Below, one piece after another: positions 13,340-26,040 of a stretch of 64,000 bases of DNA. The notes under the pieces are model-generated. The model had not been told where the DNA came from, ran no database searches, and saw only the letters and a program-made list of their open reading frames with translations. Source of the stretch: Casuarius casuarius (Eukaryota > Chordata > Aves > Casuariiformes > Casuariidae); assembly GCA_003342895.1 (NCBI GenBank), contig PTFA01000041.1, forward strand, positions 4,888,304 through 4,952,303, in the 5' to 3' direction. Within the stretch, counting starts at the first letter, position 1; every line of letters begins with the position of its first letter. The position numbers and the translations under genes are program-made.

Positions 13340-16300
13340 ATCCACCCCACGGAGCCCCAAACTCTACCCATTTATCACACCGCATCAGCGGCTCAGCCCA
13401 GAGCCAAGACACCAAAACGCCCATTCCCCTCATCACTCACTCAGCAGTCATATGAGCATTGGCCTTTTGATGGCCATCTATAGAAACATAATTTTCACTC
13501 AGATTATAAGGTCCTGGCATGCCAAACTGGCTTGTTTTCCAACAAGGGGGGATTAATTTACCCATACTAACTGTGAAATACATATTTTAAAAGCAAAAGG
13601 AACAGAAGACTCTAAAATCACAAAAAGAAAGTTACCCACCATAGCTTTATGGTTTTATTGTTATTCACTTTTATCCACTATGTAAATAAACTGCATTTGT
13701 TCTTAGAAATTAAGTAAAATTCTGGCAGTGAAAATGAAATAAGTTTCAAAAAAGTAGTAGTAATGCTCTGTGTTTCTATAAGGAAGATTTACTTCTGTAA
13801 AATGCCTAAAGAAAATTTGCTCATCAGCTTTAAAGTGAAACTTAATAGAATAAATGGGGATGTTCTGTGTACAAACGAATGATTCCTGACGTGTTTACAC
13901 TTGTACAGAACCATAATATAATCTCAGTTCTCTGTAATCACCAATATGTTATTTGCATAGGATGATAGCATGACTGACAATGTATGCAATAGAAATAGCT
14001 GTAGTACCAAAATGTACAAATGTAACATTATTTCCTCTTAATAGCCATTGAAATGGTAAAAAAAGAGAAAAAAATGTTTTCCAGACTCCATTCTCTTTCA
14101 CCTTTGAGATGCTGCTGTATGATTTTTATCTTCAATTTGAGCACGCATTAGCCAAAGCAGGAGGAGTTTCAAATTAATATTTTCCATCTAGTGGTCAAGC
14201 AAATACTTCAAATGTGATGCCAGCAATTAAAGCATGTCTAGATTATTTGGCTACTGCTGTAGCTGGACTTTGGACCGTCACAGTGAATCACCACAATAAC
14301 ACCTTTACAGAGATATTATCGTCTACGAGTACAAAGATGGGAAATTTTCCAGATTGTCTGCCAGGATTCACTGCACCGAGGATACAGAAAGTGTCATAAA
14401 TAGAATTTGCCACAGCAAGCCTTGCAATAACTGCCAGAGAGATGCAACAGACCTCCTGCAGGCTGATTTAACATAAACAAGCCAAGACACGGAAAAAGTG
14501 AAAACACTGCCCTGCAGTCACTGGTTAATAGCTTTTCCAACTGAGTATGGAGAGGTCTGACGTATAGAGGGCGTCTGTCTGTCCCGCATATGACGGTGCC
14601 TTACGCCCTAAGGCTGCTGCAACATCCTGGGGAACCTTTGGAAGACAGCAAATTTATGTACAGAGAGAGCTGAATTTAGATTCTGCTGTGCAAGTGTATG
14701 TGGATATTTGCTTTTACTGTTTCTCCACCCTGAAATAGCAAAACAAACCCCATGCATGTTAAAACATATGGCTCGGGTGAAGAATCAGTAAATGCAAAGC
14801 TCGCCCATTTCCTCATTGAGTCTCATTTCATAACTGCTTGTGCAATCTAGTTCATAGATCTTCCTGAGGACATTTTACAAAAATAAATCTTCCTTATGAA
14901 AATAAGGGAACCAAAAAGCTTTCTTACAGCCCATTTCATTTTCACTCCTAGAATTTTACTTAACTTCTAAGCATAAAAAGAATTATCTACGAAGGAAAGC
15001 TTTTTCCATTCTTTGTTAATATATGGCTTTAAAACCTCACTCTTCCTCCTGCAAGTTATCATTTAAAGATGAAAATATTAAGAGAGCAAATTAATAAACA
15101 AAATTGTTGCAATAAATATTACAAATGGTATTACTTGCAAGCACAGTGACACAATTAAAAATTGAATAAAACTCTACTCCTAATTTCTACATTACAAGTT
15201 TTAGATTGCATTTATGCTATATTCAAGTGTCTTAGAAAATTCAAGAGAACAAAGGAATAAAGGAATTGTGCCTTTAAAAACAGCATTAAAAAAGGTAACA
15301 ACACCTTTGAAATAAAACATTGGTCAATTTGTTGGCAAGTGAAAACTTCTATTTTTCTTCCTCTTTACCAAGAAATACTGTACCATGAAAAATCATGGTG
15401 CCATATGGAGCAATTAGGGGAATAAAGGACAGAAAACAGAACATGTTGCAGTGAACTTAGCACTGTTGTTCTGTGGCAAAGTGCAAAAACCTGTAGCTGT
15501 AAATAGCGTAGGAATAACCTTTTATCGACGAAGAAGCCAAATTGTAAATGTCTGCATCATGAGAGCTCCAGGTAGAAACCTAGCATGAACAGGACTCTTG
15601 TAAGTCCTATTCTTCCAATATATATCAAAATAGTTTGAACACAGATATAGATAAACACATCTGTTCTTCTCCCGAGAAACAATTCTGTTTCAAATGGAAA
15701 AGGAATTAAAATATTATTTTAACATAGCTAAAAAAACCATAGATTATTCTCAGAACAGGTTTAAAAGCAAACAGATAAATAAAATAAAACAAAATAAAAT
15801 AAAATAAAAGATATTTTTTAAGACTGGGAAAATGACCAGTAGATTTCAAACCTTGTATGTAATGTAACAGTGGTCTATAAAAACTAGCAAGAGAGAGATC
15901 ATAAGAGAGGAGAAAGACAAAGGTTTTATTTCTGTTTTCAGTTTACAGCTGTGATCAGACAAAACCAACAAGAAGGAAATGTAAGCAATTTTAAGGGTGT
16001 TTCTTTTTACTATTTAGGAAAATACAGATTCATTTTAGAATGAATTTGACAAGATCCAGTGATTCACTAAAGTAGTGTTTACTTTTTTACAATACGTTCC
16101 TTTGAATATTGAAAGCCCCTGATACCATTTGGGAGTCTATCACCTGAAAAAACCTCAAAAAGATTTCATTCTGAGATTTTCATTCACACTGAGCTTGGAA
16201 ACAATGTAAAATAACTGGAAATAATAAGGTCATGGATTTTTTTTTTCCTTAGTATTATCTTGAAATCCTACCAGTGTAGCTACTTCAGATATGAAGAGGG

Positions 16301-17200
16301 AAATGGCCTCAGCCCCATGGCACATGTGAGGTATTTATCACATTATTACAGATAGTTCATGTAGCTGAAAATGGAGTGGTTTCTGGCTCTTACACTGACA
16401 TAGCAGATCTTAGGGACTACGAAAAAAGTGTAGAGCAGTCTGCGAGGCTGCACTGGTAGCGCGCTGTCGAAACATGATGGGGTAATAGCTGATCCAAGAG
16501 CGCTTGCAAAACCTTTTCTTTCCTAATTCTTGATGTTTGTACTGCTTTTGGCTGGATTCTAATGGCTTTATATGTCTTAATGTGGTTTTTACTTTGTAGG
16601 AGTTCATTTTGTAACAACTGCAGAGTTAGAGCAAGGTTTGTGGTCATCTGAGCTTTTACTGCCTGAGCGTACACAAATCAGTCACCAAAAGGTAGCATTT
16701 AATTTTGTCCAAATTTCCTTATTCTTGGTTTGCTTTACAATCAAAGTAAAATATAATGCAACTATTCTGCATCTAATGTGAAATCACTTTCAGTAGTAAT
16801 ATAGGACCTAAACTTGACATAAACTTTTCTGAGTTTTGGCAGAAAAAGAGCTGAATTACAATCAATGCAACTTTGTGATAAAGTTGCAATGGTCCTTAGA
16901 AACATACGGGGTTTTGACGTCTTCAGACATTGAATTACGCAGATCCACGCCACTTCCCTGTTAGTATTTTCTTACTGTATAGATATGCCAGAGGGTGTGT
17001 ATAATTAAATATATATGTGCTACAACTTTTTCACTTCTAAGACATTTTTAGCAGTCCAAAATAATACCTGCATTAGATACTGTTTGTTTGCCCTTTCTTG
17101 TTCTTCTCAGGGTAAAAGGCTATCCACTTTAAAACAGTTACTCTGATGCATTTCAAGGGGAAAAAAACTAGAACTGTTTCTTAACTCCTGGCAGCACCCT
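13340..17200 (-). other. PARD3: PARD3 intron, no gene seen
   Basis: Ordinary A/T-rich intronic sequence. The only low-complexity element noted is an AAAAT-type tract at about 15776-15809. No exon candidate or named repeat was recognised. Confidence 0.6.
15776..15809. repeat. (TAAAA)n-type tract
   Basis: About six consecutive AAAAT-like units with one C interruption. Confidence 0.85.
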
Positions 17201-18853
17201 CAGGGCTGTGCATCAGGCTGCGCATCCCACTGCGAGCTGAACCTCTCCGGGGACTGGCAGCACCAGCCGCCCGCACCCCGGGCTCGTTTCCCCTCCAGCA
17301 ATGGGCACATTTAACTGCAAGGCAAAACCAGACTAACTCTGCCCTGCTTTCTCCAGGCTTCACTTGATTAACTGCACAGGACTGACAGGCAGCAGCGTGT
17401 CAGGAAAACCCCTGGGAATTAGCAAGCCTGCAAGGAGACTCTGCAGGAGGGAGAAGGTGCAAGAAGGGAAGAGCAGAAGGCGGCAGTTTAAAACACTTAT
17501 TAAAGGAGTTAACAAAATAAAAGGATGTAATTTAAATCACTAAATGACAGAATCCTATTGTGATGAGGCAGAGCAGCATCGGAAAGTGGATACTCCCCGT
17601 AAAGATCACACACCTTCCCCTCGGTACCTGCACAATAGCGTTAGATGAGGATGGAATTACAAACCTCGGCGACAATGGACTTTGTGGGCTCAGCCTCCTT
17701 GTAATGATTGGGATAGTTTTTATATTGATAGTTATAATCATTAGTAATATAAAGTATTTATTAGTGCTCACCTGCTGCTAACATTTTAGTGCCTCTCATA
17801 CAAAAGCCAACAATAACATCAATCAGCTTCTCATTAAAATAAAACTCAAGCCATGCCAATAAAATGCTAAAAGATGTTTTAAACATGTTCTGCTAGCATT
17901 CCAGTGTTCCTATAGGCAGCTAGTACCAAGGTATGAGCCAATATACAGAAGCTCAGATATTATGTAATTTAAGCGTAGGGCAATGTTAATTACAGCATGT
18001 CAAGCCATTAAAAAATTATATTAATAAAAGGAGTTTTAACTTCATTTTCATTGCATAGCAGTGTGAACTCCTATTCTGTTCCTCACAGTCAGATGCTGTA
18101 TCTTTGGGGACTTTTATAGTANGGTATTGTGTGTGAAAGCAGTCCCTTTCCCCACTTTAGCAGCAGTCGACTGCTGAGAGATTGTTCAAAGATAAAAATA
18201 TGTACCACGAAGTCCCTCAAATGTCATGATAAACGAACTCAAATGTCACTATTAAAATATTTCCTTTCATCAGTTTCACAGCACAGATCTCCCATTGCAA
18301 TGCCAGAACTGACTCAACTTTCCTAATACTTCTATTGGAATACTGAATTTCTTTTTGAAGGTTGAATTTAAGACAATAGCAATGTGTGTGGCATAAAACT
18401 GAGATAGCCACCTGCAAAGGAGTTTAAACGGTACCCCCTGGAGAAAAACCTCTTCTGTGTGACCCTCTTCGAGCGAGCAGAAACGAGGCTGAGTTCAGCG
18501 CAAGCAGACTCCTGAAACAATTCTCCCCAGGCTTCTTTCGACGTGAAAGGCATCGTTTTGCTTTCTACTGACTCTGTTAACGGTCTTTGAGAAAGATAAA
18601 AAAGCAACATGGCATAAGAGAACTGATTATGAAGAAAACAGAAGATGAAATGAGGAATTCAAGGGTAACAGATTTCTTTCCCCTTTGCCACTGTCATTCC
18701 ATGCCTGGTTCCTAGTCAGCACAGGGAGAAAATGAAGGCATTTGTTGAAAGCAGCACCAGAACCAATACTACCGTGAAAATGTTGTGAGTTTATAACGGG
18801 CAGTTTCCATAACGCTTCACGCTTTCCTCCCACCAGGCAGTTAGCCATTTTCC

Positions 18854-18958
18854 TCGCAGCTATCCGGGGATGCTTAGCAAGTCGGAAGCGAGGGCTGCGG
18901 GGAAGGAGCCGGCCACACCAAAGCGACCGCAGCCGCCGCCGGCACCGCATAACGCGGC
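18854..18958. promoter_or_regulatory. CpG-dense patch, candidate regulatory element
   Basis: About fourteen CpG dinucleotides within roughly 105 bp, including 'cagccgccgccggcaccgc', stand out against A/T-rich intron. The flank on the right (about 18.96-19.5 kb) has few simple runs and several homeodomain-like TAAT cores. A function is inferred only. It is too short for a standard CpG island. Confidence 0.35.
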
Positions 18959-20379
18959 CTCAGCTCTTTGGAGAGGGGAGCAAAATCAACACCGGCAATG
19001 CAACACTGTCAAATTCATAAGCAGCAATTTAGACAGCAAATATGTTGCTCGGGTTTCAGCAGCCTTAAACGCTGTGAGCGGCTTAACCTTATCTCCCAGT
19101 GCCACTGCCTTCCTGGAGTAATTGATGCTCGGAGTCCCCCAATTTCACATAAACCAGGCCACTCTGTTATTGTATACGCAATCTAACCGCTAGCAGAGAC
19201 AGGAAACGGCGCTGAACCCAGATCAATAGACATGTCAACAGTAAGCTGCTTAATCTAATTCTGCCTATCTCATCTCGAAGCTCAGAGTTTGCAATTTTAC
19301 TGCTAGGTCCCTCTGGCAGGAAATGGTTTGGAAAGTTTAGTCTTAAGAAGTTTAAGCGATATGCTTATCCTTTGGGCTCTCGAATGTTTATTCAGCAGAA
19401 TAGCTGCTTTAAATGTTTTATAAATGGCAGCAATGTAAGCAAGGCACTCCTGAATTCCTTCACATATGAAAGCTATAATGGTGATTTCCTCAGCAGTGGA
19501 CGGGGCGCTTAACACCACAGCCAATTACACTTAAAGGTAAATTGCATTTGTACAGATGTACCAAACTAAAATAAACTTTGAAGATCAGAACAATTTTCCC
19601 GACCTCCCCTCCCCCACTTTGACGATATTCCCACATGGAAACACTTCTTTTTTGGCATTTATATTGCTCCCTCTTCGTTTTTTTCTTATGCACATGAAAA
19701 TTACACATTTCTTTCTAAGTAACTTCAGTATCTAGACTGTTATAATATAATCTCTGACAATAAATTAAGGTCAGGTAACAGGAAACTCTGACACAGGTTC
19801 TCCTTGAGCAAGCAAGAGGGAGGAAATTAAACAGATGGCATTTTTCTCCTCATTTTCATACCGCATTGACAGCACAACTACAGCCCTATTTGAAGGAAAA
19901 CGTCGACAAACATGGAGCATTGGCCCCAGCATCAGAGCTGGCCAAGAGAAAGGCTCAGCGAAGCGCCCAGGCAGACTGGCACACCACTGTCACGGATGTA
20001 GCACAGGTCCTTCCAGACCGTCCCGTGAGCCATGGGCCTGTCACACTGTTATCAAGGATTTTACAGAAAAAAAAATATATACATGTATGCACATATGTAT
20101 GCATTGACCACAGTTCAGTGGTATCTCTTCCAAGTCCCAAAATGCCTGGGGTTTTCAACTTCATCCGAACTACACCCAAGCCATGTTGCAGCCCTTGGGA
20201 TGGTCTCATGCAATTCAAGGGGCAGAGGCCATTGCCCCTGGAAAGAAAACATAAGCTCCCGGTTAACTTTGGAATCACAATTGGTGGCTTCCAACCATGA
20301 CAGACATTTAAACCACTTTGACACCCTACTTGTCACTGGAAAGCAAGCATAAACTTGTTCAGAGAGGAAAGACGGTCGT

Positions 20380-20612
20380 GTGCTCCAGGTACTGGACTAG
20401 GACTTAGAAGACGTGGGTCCTTTCCTCAGCTCTGCCACAATCCACCTGTGTGAATTTGTGCCAGCCAAAGCAGGTAAGTGCTTCAGTTCCTCATCCCTAC
20501 AATAAAACCACCTTAACCGCGTGGGAGAGCTGAGACGCTAGCTGCATTATTGTGTGTGAAGTGTTCAGACACTGAGGTGTTGAGTGTTACAGAAAAGTCA
20601 ATAAATGAACTC
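20380..20612 (+). mobile_element. MIR-like tRNA-derived SINE
   Basis: The order of blocks matches amniote MIR-type SINEs: 'gtactggactaggacttaga', 'gtgggtcctttcctcagctc' (tRNA B-box-like area), 'ctctgccacaatccacctgt', 'gtgtgaatttgtgccagcc', 'gtaagtgcttcagttcctca' and 'tcatccctacaataaaac', then a tail with 'cactgaggtgttgagtgtta'. It is diverged and carries small indels, so it is old. The boundaries are approximate. Confidence 0.72.
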
Positions 20613-22943
20613 AATAAAGAAAATGTTACCTAGGCCACTTTCAAACCCTCAACTGGAAATCACGGGACTGCTCCCACGAGTTTGTGCTTTGAAAATTAAT
20701 TGAGCATAGAGTCCAGGAATAATACAGTTGACACTTAAATTAAGAAATAGTAAAGACATTACTACAATTTAAGTACTTGTATGTTACTTAACAAGCAAGT
20801 TACTTTACTACTGGAAGTGTTACAGCACACTGCATACTTCATATGGGGAAATCCTGCTAAAAGGTATTGCAAAGATATTCTCTAGAGTAAAATTTATGAA
20901 TTCAACTTGATTTCCATGAGCTTATTTGTTCATTTACTATGAACAAAACTCTTTTGGACAAAGATTCAAATGGAAAGAGTTTGCATAGCTAGCCTCTAGC
21001 TAGCTCTACATCTCTTCAAACTTCCCTACTTTCTGTTTATAAAAGTTTTAGTCCCTTGTTCTAAAAGCTGAAACTATAGAACATTATTCTAAAGATCAAC
21101 TGCATACCATGAATAATCAAAGACAGACTAGAAGAGATTCTTTTGTCAACAATTCATGGGCTAAGCTGCAGCCATTTCCAATAAGGAACAATTTAGTTAA
21201 AAAAATAAAAATCAGAGGAGATAGACAATCCATGAATATAAAAAGGACTAATTTAGTTCAATTAGTTCACTTCAAATAGAAACTTATGGCATACCAGGCT
21301 ATTTCAGTTTCAGACTTGTCCCACCCCCGGTCCACATTTTCAAAGATGTAGTATATTCAAAATGCTAATTAACTGCTATTCCTTTTAAACTCATGTATAT
21401 CCCTACAAATCTGACAGTGTGGGGGTTTTACATGGATGTAAGACAAAGAAGTTACATTCTCATTAAAATGCAAACAAATTAGAAAGACCTTACTTTAATC
21501 CCTCATAAACCAGTATTAGAACAAGCACACATCTCTATCTCAGCAAAACTTACACCAAACTGCAGCTAAGCATGTGAAAATATTTCCGAGAGTGGCAAAA
21601 TCAAGGGTGATCCATTCACAGAGATCTGCATTTGAGGGGCCTCAGTGCTTGTAATTACAACTTCATTTTAATGCGGCCTGCACATTCTCAGCATTAAACT
21701 GTGGATTTTGTGCCCCCACTTTTCGTTCAAGCTTCTTCCTAGAGAACCAATTCTGATATACTAGTAAATAGTAATTAGCCACTTTTCAATGCCACAAGCT
21801 GGAAATAATCCATTTTAACAGCTCATATATTTTTAAAAAATCTAATTCCTTACAATCATCAGGTTGTACAACAGTGAAAATGATATAATCGCCATGCATG
21901 TACTCCTTACTATTTGCCACAGATAGTAACACTTCTCAATTTAAATGAAGATGTGATCTTTTTGGAGGAGAGATTCTGTTTTTGCATGCATTTGTTTTAC
22001 ATCTACAACAAGGAGAGCTGTTGGCCACTTTTGCAGTGCAAATAAATAATTATCCCATCTGATCTGGAATAAAATAAGAATAGTGGGAACTCAAAATCTT
22101 TCCAACTTGAATGTAAAAGTGCAAAAAAAACCCATGTACAGAATCTTGCTGTCAAATGGTAACATTTCTGCTTAAAAGATGAGAACATCTCTTGCAGTTT
22201 TGAGTGGGGCAATTAATATTGTAAGGATTTATAAGTTGGCTGTATGAAGAAGAGCTGCGTAGAGGAGGTTTGTCTTAAGGTCTGTTGCGTAAAAATTTTG
22301 GAAAAATTTACAACTGGAAAAATGTTATTATTCTGCAGTATTTGAAATACGCATACAAAAATTCTCCATAACCCATGATACAACTCACGTATTTTAGGCT
22401 CTGAACATTTAAGCATTAGACAAATTTTATGAAACTAGATTGCAGCAGATTGCAAAGTTTGGGCTTCCTACCTCAAATCTCAGTCATTTAATCACTTAGG
22501 AACACCTTTTGTTTCAACAGCCAGTGTTGGATGATCTGCCTAAACCATGATGAAAGAGAGTTATGAGGATGGATATAAAGGATTGTCCCAACATTTGAAA
22601 TACATGCAGCTCATCTGGGGCAAAATTTAAAATGTATGTGTTGAAAGTATATACAGTTCCTCAGTTGGGTAGTCACGCTGCTATAAAAACATCACATGGA
22701 TTTTTATGATGTCCTGATCTTTCCAAAGAAAAATCAAAACTAGACCCCTCTTTTAAAATTCTCACACCATCATCTTGAAGATATCACTATTGGTGTTACT
22801 ATGACTTGTAGGAGACCAGATTCGTATTCAGACTCCACAAACCAACAGGCTAAACACCTGAATGTAGGTTCTTATGAAATTTTTAGAAGTACATAAGCCT
22901 TTGAATGGGTATACAGTTTCCAGTGAGATTGATAACATTTAGA

Positions 22944-22962
22944 TGCCTAAACTGTTTAGGCA
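22944..22962. repeat. Inverted repeat, 9-bp arms with 1-nt spacer
   Basis: TGCCTAAAC and GTTTAGGCA are exact reverse complements separated by one T. The arms share the CCTAAA/TTTAGG core with the palindrome at 61371. Confidence 0.93.
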
Positions 22963-23676
22963 CTTCTGAAAATCCTATTGCATGCCTAAAATCTTGCTTT
23001 GGCCAATCTGTAATATTAATAGTATTTCCACATTTACACAGCTAGCAATTGTCATCACTTTATGACTTTACAGATCCAGGAGAAACTGCAGGCAGTCCTT
23101 CCAAAAGGACTAAGTCAAATTGATGGGTAGTTGTCTTTTTGACCCTTTTGTTTAACAAATGCATCAGTTGCTTTGTATCTGGACTTAGATAAACGACTTT
23201 CAAATTAAAAGAAACATTTTTATGATTCACTGCAGTGGCTTGCTTTTTGTGCTTTTCTTTTTTCTGATACAAGGTTAAAAGTGACTGGTAAACCTTTTAA
23301 GGTTATTGAAACTAAATTATTAACGCTGTGTTTCACCTTCCTTTTGTCCTTTTCATGGCATTCTCCATGATTGCTTACTGCTACTCCATTCCTACAAGTT
23401 GTAAATCAAATGAAAAATCTTTAAAGTACAAAATCATCTGATTAAAATTTTCATCCACAAGGGAACCACAGACATGACAAGAAGCCACATTATGCAGTTT
23501 TTACATTTAAAACATCTGACAGTCTTTTTTTTTCATGTGTGTGAAAATTGGGCACTTTCATCTTTGGAAGCAACAAAAGGGATGATTCTCACTCATAAAA
23601 TCCATTTGCAACCTTCAAAACATCTTTGATATTTTCCTGCATTGCATAACTGCATTTGGTGCATTATATGCAGCCA

Positions 23677-23727
23677 TAAAGTGTTGTGACACTGAGCTGC
23701 ACTCGTAAGGTGTTGTGACACAGAGCT
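23677..23727. repeat. 29-bp tandem duplication
   Basis: 'taaagtgttgtgacactgag' beginning at 23677 recurs as 'taaggtgttgtgacacagag' beginning at 23706, with two mismatches in 20 bases. Only the first 22 bases of the second unit are preserved. Confidence 0.85.
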
Positions 23728-25921
23728 AGTCTGGACAGATTTAAACTTTTCCTAGCTCAAATCTTTACAGTTCACAGGTTTGATAAGATTACGCATCAAA
23801 CTCAGCACCAGATCATTCACCAGATAGTCCCTACTATCTGGGTTATTGGAAACAAACGTATGACACGCGTTAAATGATGATCAAAAGGTTTAAGAAAAAC
23901 CTATACTGAATACTTCTAAGGGAAAAGATATATCTTTAAGAAATGGACTCTACTCTACCTAGAGAGAAGCTAAATACTAATTTACATTTTTGTGAGCTTT
24001 CTAACACCATGCTTATCTTATCTAAAATACGAGTTTATTTGAGAGTATTTTTCTGAAAAGTTGGCAAACAACTTTCCTTAATGCAGCTTTTCAGTAGAGC
24101 ACAGAATGATCCAACTCCCAGGTTGTCAAGATCTGAGCTCCTGATACTCCAAAACAGCAAATGAAGCAAACAGCTGCATTTCGGTTTTCATTGGATTTTG
24201 TAGCTGCTGCATTTTTATGATCTGTTGGGTTGGCACAAACTGGCTGCACATACATGCCACAGAGGTAAGGAGTCGTTTCTGCAGTAGTGGAACTCCTGGA
24301 GCACCACTGGAACACCAGCTTGAGATATGAGCAGGCCCTGAAGAAAGCCTGTGGTGATGATACTACAATATTTAACATCTGATAACATATTAATGTCTGA
24401 TAGCACATGCAGATTTCATTATTGAGGTAAGAAGTTATAGAGAAGCATGGAGTTCCCACTAAAAAGCAGCACCGTCTGCGTGCTGAGTTAGGTTCTTATT
24501 CATCCCATCGATACATTATTTGAGTAAAATAACATCAACAAGGTGTCCCATAAGCTGATCATTTCAGTTACGAACCAAGCATTCAGGATAGTAAGGGCCA
24601 AAATCACAGAAATAGTTTCTTCCTAATCGCACGGCATGTGATGTACCCAGTGCTTCTCTCAAGAATAAGGTCAGCCACAGAGTATGAAGAAGTCTATCTA
24701 GCCGGCAAGGCTACCCAGGAGGAGAGCTTTCCTGCACAGGTAGCTTCAAGAAAGCATCCCAAGAGCTCACATAGAGTGACTGAAATGACTACAAAAAAGA
24801 CCATATTTATGTTGATAATGTTAATCAAGAGAGATTTCTCCACAAGGAGTAGGTCTCAGGGATAGGTTTGTTTTTCCATTTTCTTTTTTTTTTTTTTCTT
24901 TCATTTAAGGTACCCAGTTGTGTTTTACATTTCATACAGAAGAAAAGCCCCTTTCTGGGTGGGAGCGGAAAGCCCTGACGACAAATTTCCTGCGGGAAGG
25001 TACATGCTTTTTGTGATCTACAGAGGGGGACTAACCCTGGTGCAGCGGCTGAAGAAAGTGCCTGGGAGGACCAGCGCTGCGAGGAGGAAGGCAGAAACTG
25101 GACACCACACTGCACCTATTCTGCAGCACTCTTGCTTTTCCCTCACGCATTCAAATCTGTATTGCTATTTCCTACTGAGAAGCAACACCGCAACATTTTC
25201 TTGTGGAAATCGGAACAAGTCACGTAAGGAATGAGGGGGCTTTTACAGCCAGTATTTTTTGAACTATTTGTTTGTTTTCTCAGATCTGTTTGTCTTCCTT
25301 TCCCCTTTTTCTTCCTGCCTTTGTTTTGGTGCTCAGGCACTTAGACTCTCACAATCAATCAGAGCAAAGTAGCTCCTATAAACCTGCTTAGAGGAAAACA
25401 TTTTCCTCCTCAGCCCTCCAACCTGTTCCCTAGAAAGCAGCTGTTTCTCTCTATATATAGGGCAATGCCATCTGAAAAACATTACAAGACAGGAGAAGTC
25501 ATCTCAGTTCTGCCAGTTCTGTAGAACTGGGATGTATGTAGCAAAGCATACAGTTTAAATGATTTTGGAGGTCTATTTATACAACATGCATTAGAAGAGT
25601 CACCGGACAGCATACAGAAAGTCAAGGGCATAGAGAGCAAGGACGACTCAGCCAGATGCCCTCACCTTCAGGCAAAGATTCATTGTCTCTTTTTCTGGCC
25701 CAGGGAATTTTTTGCTGTCGAGCGGCATAGTTTTTTGACAAAGGGGAAGAAAGCGATGCAGCGCAAATCACCCCCATGCAGACCAGCCGTAGAGTGGCGG
25801 TGAGAGTGGTCCCTCTTTGACCACTCCAAGGTGGATTCAGGTCTCTCACTTCCTCAAAAGCGCATTACCCATCCTCGTGCTATATCATAAGATTGACTCC
25901 TCTTTGTTTCACCAGGCACAA

Positions 25922-26040
25922 TGACGCATTGAAAGAGCCTGGCGCTGAGTCAGTGTACGCTCGCGGTGCTGGAGCACGCAGATGGGAGTGGGCAGGGAAA
26001 TGTCAAGCTGCTTGGATTAGAACAGCCTCGGTCACGCGCA
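25922..26040. promoter_or_regulatory. Small CpG patch with AP-1/MARE-like site
   Basis: It contains TGACGCA (25922-25928) and GCGCTGAGTCAGTG with TGAGTCA at 25946-25952, a good AP-1 core and a partial Maf recognition element. Several CpGs lie around it. Regulatory function is inferred. Confidence 0.3.

Noticed and set aside
12854..13360. 168-codon open frame on the minus strand, the longest in the window
   Set aside because: No recognisable domain or supported splice sites. It lies in G/C-rich sequence where stops are rare and overlapping frames exist on both strands.
19866..20300. 144-codon plus-strand open frame beside the MIR-like SINE
   Set aside because: The first half looks slightly protein-like, but there is no known domain and the frame crosses a poly(A)/TA tract.
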